Origin: Pseudoxanthomonas sp. z9
Lineage (GTDB): Bacteria; Pseudomonadota; Gammaproteobacteria; Xanthomonadales; Xanthomonadaceae
Length of the DNA: 64,000 nt
Direction: 5' to 3'
Assembly (NCBI RefSeq): GCF_006542425.1
Contig: NZ_VFID01000001.1
Span: 149,601-213,600 of the forward strand
Positions 1-8,460 of the stretch are shown here, piece by piece. Within the stretch, counting starts at the first letter, position 1. Every line of letters begins with the position of its first letter. Below the pieces are notes generated by a model. That model saw nothing but the letters and a program-made list of their open reading frames with translations. It searched no databases and was not told the DNA's origin. Made by a program: the position numbers and the translations under genes.

Positions 1-179
1 CCAGGTTGCGGTGGGCATGGGGGTGCGCCGTATTTGCACCAGTCCGCGCTCAGCCCGCGTGAAGGAATCCCGCCGCCGGTCGGGCAGGACCCGGCCACTG
101 GCCCCGTCGACGAAACCGGACCCGCCTCGGCACCCCTGTTAAAGTGCTGTTCTTTTCCGCTTCCGCCCGTCGCATCCGC

Positions 180-1106
180 ATGAACACGACCGACCGCTTC
201 CATCCCATTGGCACCCCCGGCCTGCCTTGGGGCGCCGCCGAGAAAGCCGAGTGGCGTGCCCGCCAGACCGTCCAGCGCAGCTACGCCGCCGACGTGCTGA
301 CGGTCATCGAGCGCTTGCGCGCGCGGTTCGACGTGGAACAGTACGGTGAGCTGGACTACGGCGCGGACGGCCGCTACCCGCTGTTCGCCGTGCGCAGCCG
401 CGACTGGAATCCGGCGCTGCCGATCATGCTGGTGACCGGCGGTGTGCATGGTTACGAGACCAGCGGCGTGCACGGCGCACTGCAGTTCCTCGAACAGCGT
501 GCGGCGGACTATGCCGGCCGGGCCAACCTGCTGGTGACGCCGTGCATCAGTCCGTGGGGCTACGAGCGCGTCCATCGCTGGAACGCCGACGCGCTGGATC
601 CGAACCGCTCCTTCCGGGAAAACAGCCCGGCGCAGGAATCGGCCGCGTTGATCCGGCTGGTCGCGCCGATCCGCGATCTGGCGCGGATGCATATCGATCT
701 GCACGAGACCACCGATACCGACGAGAGCGAGTTCCGCCCGGCCCTGGCGGCGCGCGACGGCAAGCCGTTCGAGCCGGGCGAGATTCCCGACGGGTTCTAC
801 CTGGTCGACGACAGCGAGAACCCGCAGCCCGATTTCCAGCGCGCGGTGATCGCGGCGGTGGAGCAGGTCACCCACATCGCGCCCGCCGACGCCAGCGGCG
901 AGATCATTGGCTCACCGGTGGTAGCCCCCGGCGTCATCGAGTACGCGTTCAAGCCGCTGGGCCTGTGTGCCGGCGTGACCAACGCGCGCTACACCACCAC
1001 CACCGAGGTCTACCCGGACAGCCCCAAGGCGACTCCCGCGCAATGCAACGACGCCCAGGTGGCGGCGGTGTGCGCGGCCATCGACTATGCGCTGGCGCAT
1101 GCTTGA
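180..1106 (+). CDS. M14-family-like zinc carboxypeptidase / deacylase
   Basis: A 308-residue protein resembling M14 metallocarboxypeptidases and the related succinylglutamate desuccinylase/aspartoacylase group. Visible motifs are GGVHGYETSG (an HxxE zinc-binding pair), the family-typical LDPNRSF, and MHIDLHET, which supplies a third candidate zinc His. A late Glu in TTTEVYPDSP is a candidate catalytic base. No signal peptide is obvious when the ATG at 180 is used. An upstream in-frame ATG at 144 would add 12 Arg-rich residues with no clear function, so 180 is preferred. The fold and zinc dependence are well supported; the substrate (a C-terminal residue of a peptide, or an N-acyl amino acid) is not determined by the sequence. 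Confidence 0.8.
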   Translation: MNTTDRFHPIGTPGLPWGAAEKAEWRARQTVQRSYAADVLTVIERLRARFDVEQYGELDYGADGRYPLFAVRSRDWNPALPIMLVTGGVHGYETSGVHGALQFLEQRAADYAGRANLLVTPCISPWGYERVHRWNADALDPNRSFRENSPAQESAALIRLVAPIRDLARMHIDLHETTDTDESEFRPALAARDGKPFEPGEIPDGFYLVDDSENPQPDFQRAVIAAVEQVTHIAPADASGEIIGSPVVAPGVIEYAFKPLGLCAGVTNARYTTTTEVYPDSPKATPAQCNDAQVAAVCAAIDYALAHA

Positions 1107-1199
1107 AGGTTTCGGCGTCAGGCCCCATTTCGCTCCGTGAAAGGCATTCGGGGACGGCAGGTGTAACCTCCGTCCGGTGATAGGCGTGAGGACAGGACC

Positions 1200-1466
1200 A
1201 TGGCAACCGGTTGGGCCGGCGACGGCGCCGTACAGGATCAGATCGACGCGACCGTGAAGGACGCGATTGCGCGCGCGCGTCGCAATCTGCCGACCGGTCC
1301 CAGCCTCACCCATTGCGAAGAATGCGACGCGCCGATTCCGCCCGCGCGGCAGAAGGCCGTGCCCGGCGTGCGCCTGTGCGTGGCCTGCCAGGAGGCGGCC
1401 GATCGGGAGCAGGATCAGACGCAGATGTACAACCGGCGCGGGAGCAAGGACAGCCAGTTGCGTTGA
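1200..1466 (+). CDS. DksA/TraR family C4 zinc-finger protein
   Basis: An 88-residue protein with a Cys4 zinc finger: HCEECDAPIP followed about 20 residues later by LCVACQEA. This is the YbiI/TraR type, much shorter than DksA and without its long coiled-coil arms. The N-terminal half is a short amphipathic helix. A purine-rich sequence (gaggacagg) lies just upstream of the ATG. Family members bind in or near the RNA polymerase secondary channel, but the short YbiI-like forms are poorly characterised, so a transcriptional role is inference. It converges with the TPR gene downstream across about 30 bp. Confidence 0.85.
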   Translation: MATGWAGDGAVQDQIDATVKDAIARARRNLPTGPSLTHCEECDAPIPPARQKAVPGVRLCVACQEAADREQDQTQMYNRRGSKDSQLR

Positions 1467-1497
1467 AGTACGCAGCCAGACGTCAGGACGGAGCGCA

Positions 1498-2475
1498 TCA
1501 ACGCGCAGAGGTGTCCGGCGCCTCGTCCCCATCATCCTCGTCTTCCGGACCGACCCACCAGTTCCAGCCTTCCTGATGCTCGGGAACCGGGCATTCACGT
1601 GCTTCGATGGCAGCGACCGAGCGGCCGGATCCCTGCGCCATCCAGCCCCGCAGCAGCGTTTCGACCGAATGACGGCTCTGGGCGGCGATACCGAGACTGC
1701 GCTCGAGCTGCCAATCGTCGCTGGTGTCGTCCTGTTCGGAATGGAGATGGGGAGTCCCATAGCTGCAACGCATGCAGTAGTTGCGGATGCTGCTGGTCCA
1801 GTCTTCCGTGTAACCGATACCGGGGGCGGCCGCTTCAAGCAGTGCCATCACATCGTCCGGTCCCGGACTGGAAACGAACACCACGAAAGTCTGGAACTCG
1901 GAAACAACCAGCCGTTCGAGTTCGTTGAACACCGGTACGTCCCGCTCTCCGTCGAAACGACGACCGGTTGCCGCGCCATCATGGAGCACGATATCGCCGA
2001 AGCGATGTCCGCTTTCGGGCAGTGGGACGTTGAGCAGCCGGGCGCGGACCGGGTCGATACGTTGCACGAATACCGTTTCACCTGCATCCCAGGGGTTCAG
2101 GCGGACCACTGCCACCCCATGATTGCCTTCAATGGGGCCGTCGCCCTCCTGAACGCGGACACCGCAGGCCGCCCACAGGCGGCGGGCCTGTGTCCATTCG
2201 CCCAGCGCGGTGGCGGCGATGGCGGCGTTCCAATGCTCCGCCTCGTCCATCTCGTCGGATAACTCGATCGCGCGCAGGTTGTGGTGCAGCGATACCGGCC
2301 AGTCCATCAGGTACTTGTGTGCGAGGCCGCGCATGTAGTGGTAGTGGGAGCGATCAGGGCAGTGCATGAGCAAGCGCTCGAATGCGGACGAGGCTTCACG
2401 CAGATCCCCACGGTGCATGGCGTCGTATGCCCGCGCATGCAGGGTGGCGAGTGTTTCCTGGGAAGTTTCGGTCAT
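1498..2475 (-). CDS. TPR-containing protein of unknown function
   Basis: A 325-residue protein. Residues about 1-110 form tetratricopeptide-like helices (AYDAMHRGDLREASSAFERLL and following), the rest is a mixed domain I do not recognise, and the C terminus is very acidic (EDEDDGDEAPD). There is no signal peptide or membrane segment, so it is probably cytoplasmic and uses the TPRs for protein contacts. In-frame ATGs also exist at 2505 and 2559. I chose 2475 because MTETSQ begins the TPR helix and the upstream residues look non-native. It resembles uncharacterised TPR proteins common in Xanthomonadales. Confidence 0.7.
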   Translation of the reverse strand: MTETSQETLATLHARAYDAMHRGDLREASSAFERLLMHCPDRSHYHYMRGLAHKYLMDWPVSLHHNLRAIELSDEMDEAEHWNAAIAATALGEWTQARRLWAACGVRVQEGDGPIEGNHGVAVVRLNPWDAGETVFVQRIDPVRARLLNVPLPESGHRFGDIVLHDGAATGRRFDGERDVPVFNELERLVVSEFQTFVVFVSSPGPDDVMALLEAAAPGIGYTEDWTSSIRNYCMRCSYGTPHLHSEQDDTSDDWQLERSLGIAAQSRHSVETLLRGWMAQGSGRSVAAIEARECPVPEHQEGWNWWVGPEDEDDGDEAPDTSAR

Positions 2476-2622
2476 TTCCGCCGCGATGTGGAATGTCCAT
2501 TGCATTATGCATGTCGACAACCCGGACGGATTGCATCCTGGGGACGTCACGACGATCATCTCCTGACTGGATGATCATGGCGCATCCGGACGAGATTCAG
2601 GAATCGAGAGGATTGGGAGACC

Positions 2623-3201
2623 GTGGCAAGTAATCAGGGTGATCTTTTCGGCGATCCATTACCGCCATTGCATCGCCTGTTCTTCGCACTCCTGCCATCA
2701 GCGTCGGAGCGCGCGCAAGTCGCGGGCATGGCCGACGCATTGCGCGCCAGCCACCCGCATACGCGGTGGGTAAATCCGGAACGCTACCATCTGACCCTTC
2801 ACTACCTGGGCGAGAGCAGCGGTCCCCGGGAAGATTGGATGGCACGGGCGCGGGAAGCCGCGGAAGGGTTCAATGGCGAGGCATTCCATCTGCAACTGGA
2901 TCATCTCCTCCCGCTGGGCAATCCGCGGCGGCCGGCGCTCACGCTGGCGGCCTCGTCTTCCCCGGCGGAGTTGATCGGTTTCTGGCGTGGCCTGCAGGAG
3001 CGCCTGATCCGGGCCGGCTTCAAGGATCACGTCGGCAGGAGCTTCATGCCGCACCTGACCCTGGGCTACAGCGAGCCGCAGCCCGAAACGCCGGCGGTCG
3101 CGCCGATTGACCTGGCTCCCACCGGATTCGTGCTGGTCCAGAGTATCGAGGGGCGGGCGGATTACAGCTTTCTTGGCCACTGGCGTCTCGGCACAGGCTG
3201 A
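2623..3201 (+). CDS. thpR: RNA 2',3'-cyclic phosphodiesterase
   Basis: A 192-residue 2H phosphoesterase of the LigT/ThpR family, which opens 2',3'-cyclic phosphate RNA ends. The two hallmark HxTx motifs are present: YHLTLHYLGE near residue 59 and PHLTLGYSEP near residue 144, which together form the active site. LHRLFFALLP near the N terminus is also typical. Length is normal for the family (about 180-190). The start is a GTG with gggaga upstream. It converges with the next gene with only 12 bp between stops. Confidence 0.92.
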   Translation: MASNQGDLFGDPLPPLHRLFFALLPSASERAQVAGMADALRASHPHTRWVNPERYHLTLHYLGESSGPREDWMARAREAAEGFNGEAFHLQLDHLLPLGNPRRPALTLAASSSPAELIGFWRGLQERLIRAGFKDHVGRSFMPHLTLGYSEPQPETPAVAPIDLAPTGFVLVQSIEGRADYSFLGHWRLGTG

Positions 3202-3213
3202 ATCCCTAACGCT

Positions 3214-4326
3214 TCAGCGCGGCTGCGGACCGAAGATACTCGGTTCACGCGGCCGCCGCAGTCGCTCCAGCTTGGCTTGGTACTGGGCGCGTGTCGCCCC
3301 CTCGCTCAACTCTTGGGCACGGGCGAGGGCATGGCCCGCGCGCCGCGCCTTGCCCAGATGCAGGTACGCCCGCGCCAACCCTAGATAGAACCTGTGTTCG
3401 CTGCCGAACAGCCGGATCGCGCGCTGGTAATAACTGATCGCGCCCTCGTAGTCGCCCGAACGCTCGTGTTGGAGGGCGAGCAGGAACTGATCGAATGGAT
3501 CGTGCGCACGGACCCGCTCCAACCGCCGCTGCAGCGGCTTGGCCTCGGCAATGCGGCCGCTGCGGTTGTAGAACGTCACCAGGTTGAATAGCGCGGACGA
3601 ATAGTTCTCGTTCAATGTCAGGGCGTGCAGGTAGGCGCGTTCGGCGCCCGCCGAGTCACCCCGCCGGAGCGCCGCCACGCCGGTGTTGTTCCAGAACGCC
3701 GGGTATCCGGGGCTGAGCGCACGGGCGCGGGCAAGGTATGCCTGCGCGCTGGCGGCATGGCCGGCGCTCAGGAGATCCACCGCGCGGTTGTTGTAGAACA
3801 TCGCGAACAGGTGTGTGTCGGGAATCGCCTCGGGCTGCTGTCGCGCGATGACCTGATCCCAGGCCACGTCCACGCTGAAGCGTTGGCGCCCGATGCGGAT
3901 GCCGGCATTGACATGGTTGTTGCGATAGACGGTGTTGCCCTCCTGGTACCAGGTCAGCACGTCCTCGATTTCCTGCGCGTAGGCCTGCAGTCCGTCCGCG
4001 CGCGCCAGTGCCACCACCATCAGGGTGAAGCTCAGGCAGTTCGCGCGCCCGGTCTGGTACGTCTGGCGGACGGTGTAGTTGGCACCGTTCTGGTACTGCA
4101 AACCCAGGCCGCCTTCCTTCGAGAACAGGAAATCGACCAGCCGGTTGAGTCGCGCGGAGGATTGGGCGTCGCCCGCCTGTGCCATCCATTGCCGGAACCG
4201 GTCCTGCAGTTCCGGGGGCACGGCCATGATTTCTTCGACCGTGGGCAGGTCGGAAGGAACCTGCGCATCCGGCAGCGGCGGCTGCGGCGAAAGCGCCAGG
4301 GCGGCGGCGAGCAACCACGTGGCCAT
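3214..4326 (-). CDS. Exported transglutaminase-like / TPR protein
   Basis: A 370-residue protein. The N terminus (MATWLLAAALALS) is a short signal peptide. Residues about 60-170 look like a transglutaminase/cysteine-protease-like domain: RANCLSFTLM carries the candidate Cys, NNHVNAG the His and VDVAWD the Asp. From about residue 175 to the end there are TPR repeats (for example AFWNNTGVAALRRGDSAGAERAY). A strong ggaggt Shine-Dalgarno sits before the ATG at 4326. The architecture suggests a periplasmic protein; whether it is enzymatically active is unknown. It is divergent from the GNAT gene across a 149-bp promoter region. Confidence 0.75.
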   Translation of the reverse strand: MATWLLAAALALSPQPPLPDAQVPSDLPTVEEIMAVPPELQDRFRQWMAQAGDAQSSARLNRLVDFLFSKEGGLGLQYQNGANYTVRQTYQTGRANCLSFTLMVVALARADGLQAYAQEIEDVLTWYQEGNTVYRNNHVNAGIRIGRQRFSVDVAWDQVIARQQPEAIPDTHLFAMFYNNRAVDLLSAGHAASAQAYLARARALSPGYPAFWNNTGVAALRRGDSAGAERAYLHALTLNENYSSALFNLVTFYNRSGRIAEAKPLQRRLERVRAHDPFDQFLLALQHERSGDYEGAISYYQRAIRLFGSEHRFYLGLARAYLHLGKARRAGHALARAQELSEGATRAQYQAKLERLRRPREPSIFGPQPR

Positions 4327-4475
4327 ACGCGTACCTCCACGTCTTCGGCCAAACTCCGGTCGCCGCCAGTCTATTCCTTTCCGGGCCGGGTGGAGTGAAA
4401 ACGATGGGCGGGAAAGACAAGACGGAAGCGGGGATTACAAGACCTCCCGGACGTGGATCGTGGCAAGCTGCGCGG

Positions 4476-4946
4476 ATGAAAATCGAAGCCGCCACCAACG
4501 CCGATCTGCCTCGCCTGCTCGAAGTCTGGGAATCCGCCGTCCGCGCCACCCACCACTTCCTGGAGGAGGCCGACATTCAGATGTTCCGGCCGCTGGTGCG
4601 TGACGGCTATCTCCCTTCCGCCGAGCGTCTGGCGGTGGCGCGGGCCGCCGACGGCCTGCCGTGCGGATTCGTCGGCGTGGAGGCTGGCAAGGTGGAGATG
4701 CTGTTCGTCGATCCGGTCCATCACGGGACCGGGGCCGGCAAGGCGTTGCTCCGGCATGCGATTGAAAGCTGGGGCGCGAGCCGGGTGGACGTGAACGAAC
4801 AGAACCCGGGGGCGGTGGGTTTTTACCTGCACATGGGCTTCGAGCTGGAATCGCGGTCCGAGCGGGACGGACTGGGCAAACCGTTCCCGCTGTTGCACCT
4901 GAGGCTGTCCGAAGGCGCCCCGATGGCGCGGCGGCAGGCGCCATGA
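4476..4946 (+). CDS. GNAT family N-acetyltransferase (YjaB-like)
   Basis: A 156-residue acetyltransferase. VWESAVRATHHFL near the N terminus is typical of the YjaB-type subgroup, and HHGTGAGKALLRHAI is the acetyl-CoA pyrophosphate-binding loop. NPGAVGFYLHMGFE is the conserved C-terminal strand and helix of the fold. I start at 4476 (MKIEAATNADL) because the 27 residues encoded upstream do not fit the fold. The stop overlaps the trxC start by 4 nt (ATGA), indicating translational coupling. The acceptor substrate is not predictable. Confidence 0.85.
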   Translation: MKIEAATNADLPRLLEVWESAVRATHHFLEEADIQMFRPLVRDGYLPSAERLAVARAADGLPCGFVGVEAGKVEMLFVDPVHHGTGAGKALLRHAIESWGASRVDVNEQNPGAVGFYLHMGFELESRSERDGLGKPFPLLHLRLSEGAPMARRQAP

Positions 4947-5392
4947 ACGAAACCCAGTGGCTGGTTGTTCCCTGTCCGGACTGCGGGGCGATGAACCGGC
5001 TGCCGCCGGAACGGCTCGGCCAGTCGCCCGGTTGCGGGCGCTGCCACCAGCCGCTGTTCCGCGGACGGCCGCTGGCGCTGACCACCGGCGATTTCGACCG
5101 CCACGCGCTGCGCAGCGAGCTCCCGCTGCTGGTGGACTTCTGGGCGCCGTGGTGCGGCCCATGCCTGGCGATGGCGCCGCAGTTCGAGGCCGCGGCGCAA
5201 GTGCTCGAGCCGGAGATGCGCCTGGCCAAGGTGGACACCGAAGCGGAGACCGCGCTGGCCGCCCGCTACGGCATCCGCGGCATTCCGACCCTGGTCCTGA
5301 TTCGCGCGGGGCGAGAACTGGGCCGTCAGTCCGGGGCGCTTTCGCGCGATCAGATCGTGGCGTGGGCCCGCCGCGTACTGGCCGGGGCCTGA
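4943..5392 (+). CDS. trxC: Thioredoxin 2 with N-terminal zinc finger
   Basis: A 149-residue thioredoxin. The N-terminal rubredoxin-like zinc site is formed by CPDCG near residue 11 and CGRCH near residue 32, the feature that separates TrxC from TrxA. The redox centre is WAPWCGPC near residue 71, and GIRGIPTLVLI carries the conserved cis-Pro. It is a cytoplasmic disulfide reductase, and family members often act in oxidative-stress responses. It overlaps the preceding acetyltransferase by 4 nt and is probably co-transcribed with it. Confidence 0.95.
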   Translation: MNETQWLVVPCPDCGAMNRLPPERLGQSPGCGRCHQPLFRGRPLALTTGDFDRHALRSELPLLVDFWAPWCGPCLAMAPQFEAAAQVLEPEMRLAKVDTEAETALAARYGIRGIPTLVLIRAGRELGRQSGALSRDQIVAWARRVLAGA

Positions 5393-5498
5393 TCCGCGTC
5401 CGCCATGACTTCAGTCGGATACCGCTGGTCCGGACGGGCGTGCCACTATCGGCGGTTGTCGTGGCGCTCGCCACGCCCCGAACGGAGCCGAGACGCTG

Positions 5499-7235
5499 AT
5501 GAAGTCCTCCCGCCTGATGCTTGCCCTGTCCCTGAGCCTGTCCGCGTCCGCCCTGGCCCAGCAGCCCGACATCACCGACCTGACCCGTGACTCCGGGGTG
5601 CCGCGCGCGCCTGAACAGGAGGCGGTCGTGTTCGAGCATGCGGACCTGAGCTTCAAGGTCGTGCCGGCGGAAAAGGCCATCCAGGGCGACGCCCGGCTGA
5701 CCTTCCGGGCCAGGTCGCCGATCCAGCGGGTCGTCCTGGACCTGGACCGCAACCTGGCCATCAGCCGGGTCGAGGCCGACGGCGCCGTCCTGCCGGCCAG
5801 CGCCTGGCGCAACCCGGAAGGGCGGATGACCATCGATCTGCCCGCGCCGGTGGCGGCGGAGCGGCAGGTGAAGGTCCGCATCGTCTACGGCGGCAAGCCG
5901 CACGTGGCCAAGCGCGCGCCCTGGGACGGCGGCTTTGTCTGGGCGACCGCCCCGACCGGTGAACCCTGGGTCGCCTCGGCGGTGCAGGGCGAGGGCTGCG
6001 ACCTGTTCTGGCCCTGCATCGATCACCCGCAAGGCGAGCCGCTGGTCGTGGACCAGCACATTACCGTGCCGGCGCCGCTGGTCGCGGCCGGCAACGGCAT
6101 CGCCCTGGGCATGCAGGAAAAGGACGGCTGGCGCACCTACCACTGGCGCGCACGCGACCCCAACACCTATGCCATCGCCCTGAACATCGGTCCCTACGAG
6201 GAGATGAAGGGCGAATACCGCAGCCGCTTCGGCAACACCATTCCGCTGCACTTCTGGTACCTGAAGGGGCGCGAGGAAAAGGCGCGCGGCCTGTTCGCCG
6301 AGTTCCCGCAGGTGCTGGACTTCTTCGAGCGCAACATCGGCCCGTATCCGTTCGGCGACGAGAAGATGGGCGTGGTCGAAACCCCGCACCTGGGCATGGA
6401 ACACCAGACCATCAATGCCTACGGCAACGACTACAAGAAAGACAAGTACGGCTACGACTGGCTGTTGCAGCACGAGTTCGCCCACGAGTGGTTCGGCAAC
6501 CAGCTGACCAACGTGGACTGGGACGACATGTGGCTGCACGAGGGCTTCGGCAGCTACATGCAGCCGCTCTACCTGCAGTACCTGCGCGGCGAGATGGAGT
6601 ACCACGCCGCGCTGCTGGATCAGCGCGCCGGGCTGGTCAACAAGTATCCCATCGTGTCCGGCAAGAGCCAGACCGAGAAGACCGTCTACGACCGCGAACA
6701 CGGCCCCGGCCTGGACATCTACTACAAGGGCTCGCTGATGCTGCACATGCTGCGCGGGCTGATCGGCGACAAGGCCTTCTTCGCCAGCATCCGCCAGGCG
6801 GTGTATGGCACCGACACGCCGCAGCCGGGCAATTTCAAGCCGCGCTACGTCTCCACCCGCGACTACATCGATATCGTCCGCAAGGTGACCGGCCGCGACT
6901 ATGGCTGGTTCTTCGACGTCTACCTCTACCGCGCCGCGCTGCCGGAACTGGTCGTCGAACGCGACGCCAGCGGCCTGGACCTGCGCTGGAAAACCCCGGA
7001 CGACCTGCCATTCCCGGTGCCGGTGGAGGTCCGCGTCGGCGGGGTCGACGGCAAGGTCCAGACCGTGGCCATGGCCAACGGCCGGGGCCGGTTGGCGCTG
7101 GCCGAAGGGGAGACCTATACCCTGGACCCGGCTTCGCGCCTGCTGCGGGCGTTGCCGCATATCGTGGAGTACCAGCAGGACGCCGCGGCCCGGCGCAAGG
7201 CGGCGGAGGAGGCGGCCAAGGAAAAGGCACGCTGA
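5499..7235 (+). CDS. Exported M1-family aminopeptidase
   Basis: A 578-residue zinc aminopeptidase. The first 21 residues (MKSSRLMLALSLSLSASALAQ) are a Sec signal peptide ending in ALA-Q, so the enzyme should be periplasmic or secreted. The M1 zinc motif HEFAHEWFGNQ is complete, with the third ligand in LHEGFGSYMQ. The exopeptidase motif, normally GxMEN, appears as HLGMEHQTINAYG, as in the cold-active/leukotriene-hydrolase-like branch. The C terminus is a short charged helix rich in Ala, Lys and Glu. It lacks the long helical C-terminal domain of E. coli PepN, which is usual in this shorter subgroup. Confidence 0.92.
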   Translation: MKSSRLMLALSLSLSASALAQQPDITDLTRDSGVPRAPEQEAVVFEHADLSFKVVPAEKAIQGDARLTFRARSPIQRVVLDLDRNLAISRVEADGAVLPASAWRNPEGRMTIDLPAPVAAERQVKVRIVYGGKPHVAKRAPWDGGFVWATAPTGEPWVASAVQGEGCDLFWPCIDHPQGEPLVVDQHITVPAPLVAAGNGIALGMQEKDGWRTYHWRARDPNTYAIALNIGPYEEMKGEYRSRFGNTIPLHFWYLKGREEKARGLFAEFPQVLDFFERNIGPYPFGDEKMGVVETPHLGMEHQTINAYGNDYKKDKYGYDWLLQHEFAHEWFGNQLTNVDWDDMWLHEGFGSYMQPLYLQYLRGEMEYHAALLDQRAGLVNKYPIVSGKSQTEKTVYDREHGPGLDIYYKGSLMLHMLRGLIGDKAFFASIRQAVYGTDTPQPGNFKPRYVSTRDYIDIVRKVTGRDYGWFFDVYLYRAALPELVVERDASGLDLRWKTPDDLPFPVPVEVRVGGVDGKVQTVAMANGRGRLALAEGETYTLDPASRLLRALPHIVEYQQDAAARRKAAEEAAKEKAR

Positions 7236-7281
7236 GGGGAGCGGAAGCCGGCGGCCGTCTCGATGCTGTCACGGCATTTTT

Positions 7282-7310
7282 TTGCATTGCGGCGGCTGGA
7301 CCGTTAGATT
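7282..7310 (+). promoter_or_regulatory. Sigma-70-like promoter upstream of the borosin locus
   Basis: TTGCAT (7282-7287), a 17-bp spacer and TAGATT (7305-7310) match the housekeeping consensus well. A start near 7317 would give a leader of about 20 nt before the methyltransferase ATG at 7338. Confidence 0.5.
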
Positions 7311-7337
7311 TCGCTCTTTGAAACCTTCGGCGGCGCG

Positions 7338-8195
7338 ATGGACGTGCGGGGAAGCCTGGTCTGCGTGGGAACGGGGATGATGCTGGGGGCCCATATCTGC
7401 CCCCGCGCACGCGGCCACATTGAACAGGCGGACGTGGTCTTTCTTGCCGTTTCCGATCCCCTCGTCGAGTTGTGGGTGCAGGGGATGAATGCCGATGTCC
7501 GCAGCCTGCAACCGCTGTATGCGGAGGGCAAGTCACGTCGCGATACCTATGGGGAAATGGTGGAATCGATGCTGGTGGAAGTCCGCGCCGGAAAGCACGT
7601 CTGCGGTGCGTTCTACGGCCATCCCGGCGTATTCGCGCTGGCGCCGCATCTGGCGATAGAGCGGGCCCGCGAGGAAGGATTCGAAGCGAGCATGGAGCCC
7701 GGCGTTTCGGCGGAAGACTGTCTCTATGCCGACCTGGGCATCGATCCGGGCACCTATGGCTGCCAGCATTACGAAGCCAGCCAGTTCATGCTCTACCAGC
7801 GGCGCATCGATCCCTCCGCATATCTGATCCTCTGGCAGGTCGGCCTGGCTGGCGACCGAAGCCTGCGGCGATTCAGTACCTCGTCCGCCGAACGGCAGTT
7901 GCTGGTCGACCTGCTGGCGCAGGATTATCCGTTGGATCATCCGGTGATCGCCTATGAAGCGGCTACCTTGCCGATCACGCAACCGCGCCAGGAGCGGTTC
8001 CCGCTGTCGGCCTTGCCGACGATGGAATTGAACCTGCAAACCACTCTGGTCGTGCCTCCGGCATGCCCGATGCAGCCCAACCAGGATTTGCGCCAAAAGC
8101 TCGAATTGCTGGGAACCGTGGCCAACCGCGCCGCGGCTTCCTTCCACCACCAACCGCAGAGGACGCATCATGTCAAACGCAATACGTTTTCTTGA
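7338..8195 (+). CDS. Split-borosin alpha-N-methyltransferase
   Basis: A 285-residue SAM-dependent methyltransferase with the tetrapyrrole-methylase fold. The N-terminal GTGMMLGAHICPRARGHIEQ is followed by FYGHPGVFALAPH, GVSAEDCLYADLGIDPG and GCQHYEASQF. These motifs mark borosin backbone N-methyltransferases (OphMA in fungi, SonM in Shewanella) rather than cobalamin-pathway enzymes. Unlike OphMA it carries no C-terminal fused core peptide; a separate precursor gene overlaps its last 26 nt, as in split borosins. By analogy it should methylate backbone amides of that precursor in the cytoplasm. A promoter-like sequence lies 28 bp upstream. Confidence 0.88.
   Translation: MDVRGSLVCVGTGMMLGAHICPRARGHIEQADVVFLAVSDPLVELWVQGMNADVRSLQPLYAEGKSRRDTYGEMVESMLVEVRAGKHVCGAFYGHPGVFALAPHLAIERAREEGFEASMEPGVSAEDCLYADLGIDPGTYGCQHYEASQFMLYQRRIDPSAYLILWQVGLAGDRSLRRFSTSSAERQLLVDLLAQDYPLDHPVIAYEAATLPITQPRQERFPLSALPTMELNLQTTLVVPPACPMQPNQDLRQKLELLGTVANRAAASFHHQPQRTHHVKRNTFS
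8158..8163 (+). promoter_or_regulatory. Ribosome binding site for the borosin precursor
   Basis: AGAGGA lies 6 nt before the ATG at 8170, inside the methyltransferase reading frame. It supports the precursor as a genuine, translationally coupled gene. Confidence 0.6.
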
Positions 8196-8460
8196 ATCAC
8201 TGGGGCAGAACCCGGCACTGTCGCGCTTGTCGGCCGAACAGCTGCAGGAAATGATCGATTCGCTCGAGTTGAGCGGCAACGAAAGCGACGCCCTGCGCCG
8301 CCAGGACGCGGCCGCGCTAGCCGACGCGCTGGAAAAGCGCGCCCCGTTGTACTGCATCCTCTGGGAGCCTGGCCAGGAGCCGAGTCCGCTGGATACCCCG
8401 GACGACACGGAACCGCTGCGCGATCCGACTCCGGATGGCGACGCGCCGGAAGAGGAATAA
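8170..8460 (+). CDS. Split-borosin precursor peptide
   Basis: A 96-residue protein. Residues about 1-55 form a helical leader (SNAIRFLESLGQNPALSRLS, then LQEMIDSLELSGNES) that matches the borosin-binding-domain style of SonA-type precursors, including the FLESLGQNPAL start. Residues about 56-72 (RAPLYCILWEPGQEP) are the likely core, analogous in position to the YLVISHG region of SonA, with a hydrophobic Y-C-I-L-W stretch that could be N-methylated. The last 25 residues are an acidic Pro/Asp/Glu tail (ending DAPEEE) not found in SonA as I recall it. It overlaps the methyltransferase by 26 nt. The identity rests on pairing and motif resemblance. Confidence 0.82.
   Translation: MSNAIRFLESLGQNPALSRLSAEQLQEMIDSLELSGNESDALRRQDAAALADALEKRAPLYCILWEPGQEPSPLDTPDDTEPLRDPTPDGDAPEEE

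Noticed and set aside
4371..7160. A 929-residue minus-strand ORF opposite trxC and the M1 peptidase
   Set aside because: Shadow of high-GC coding sequence; low-complexity His/Gly/Ala composition and no motif, while the plus strand encodes two clear enzymes.
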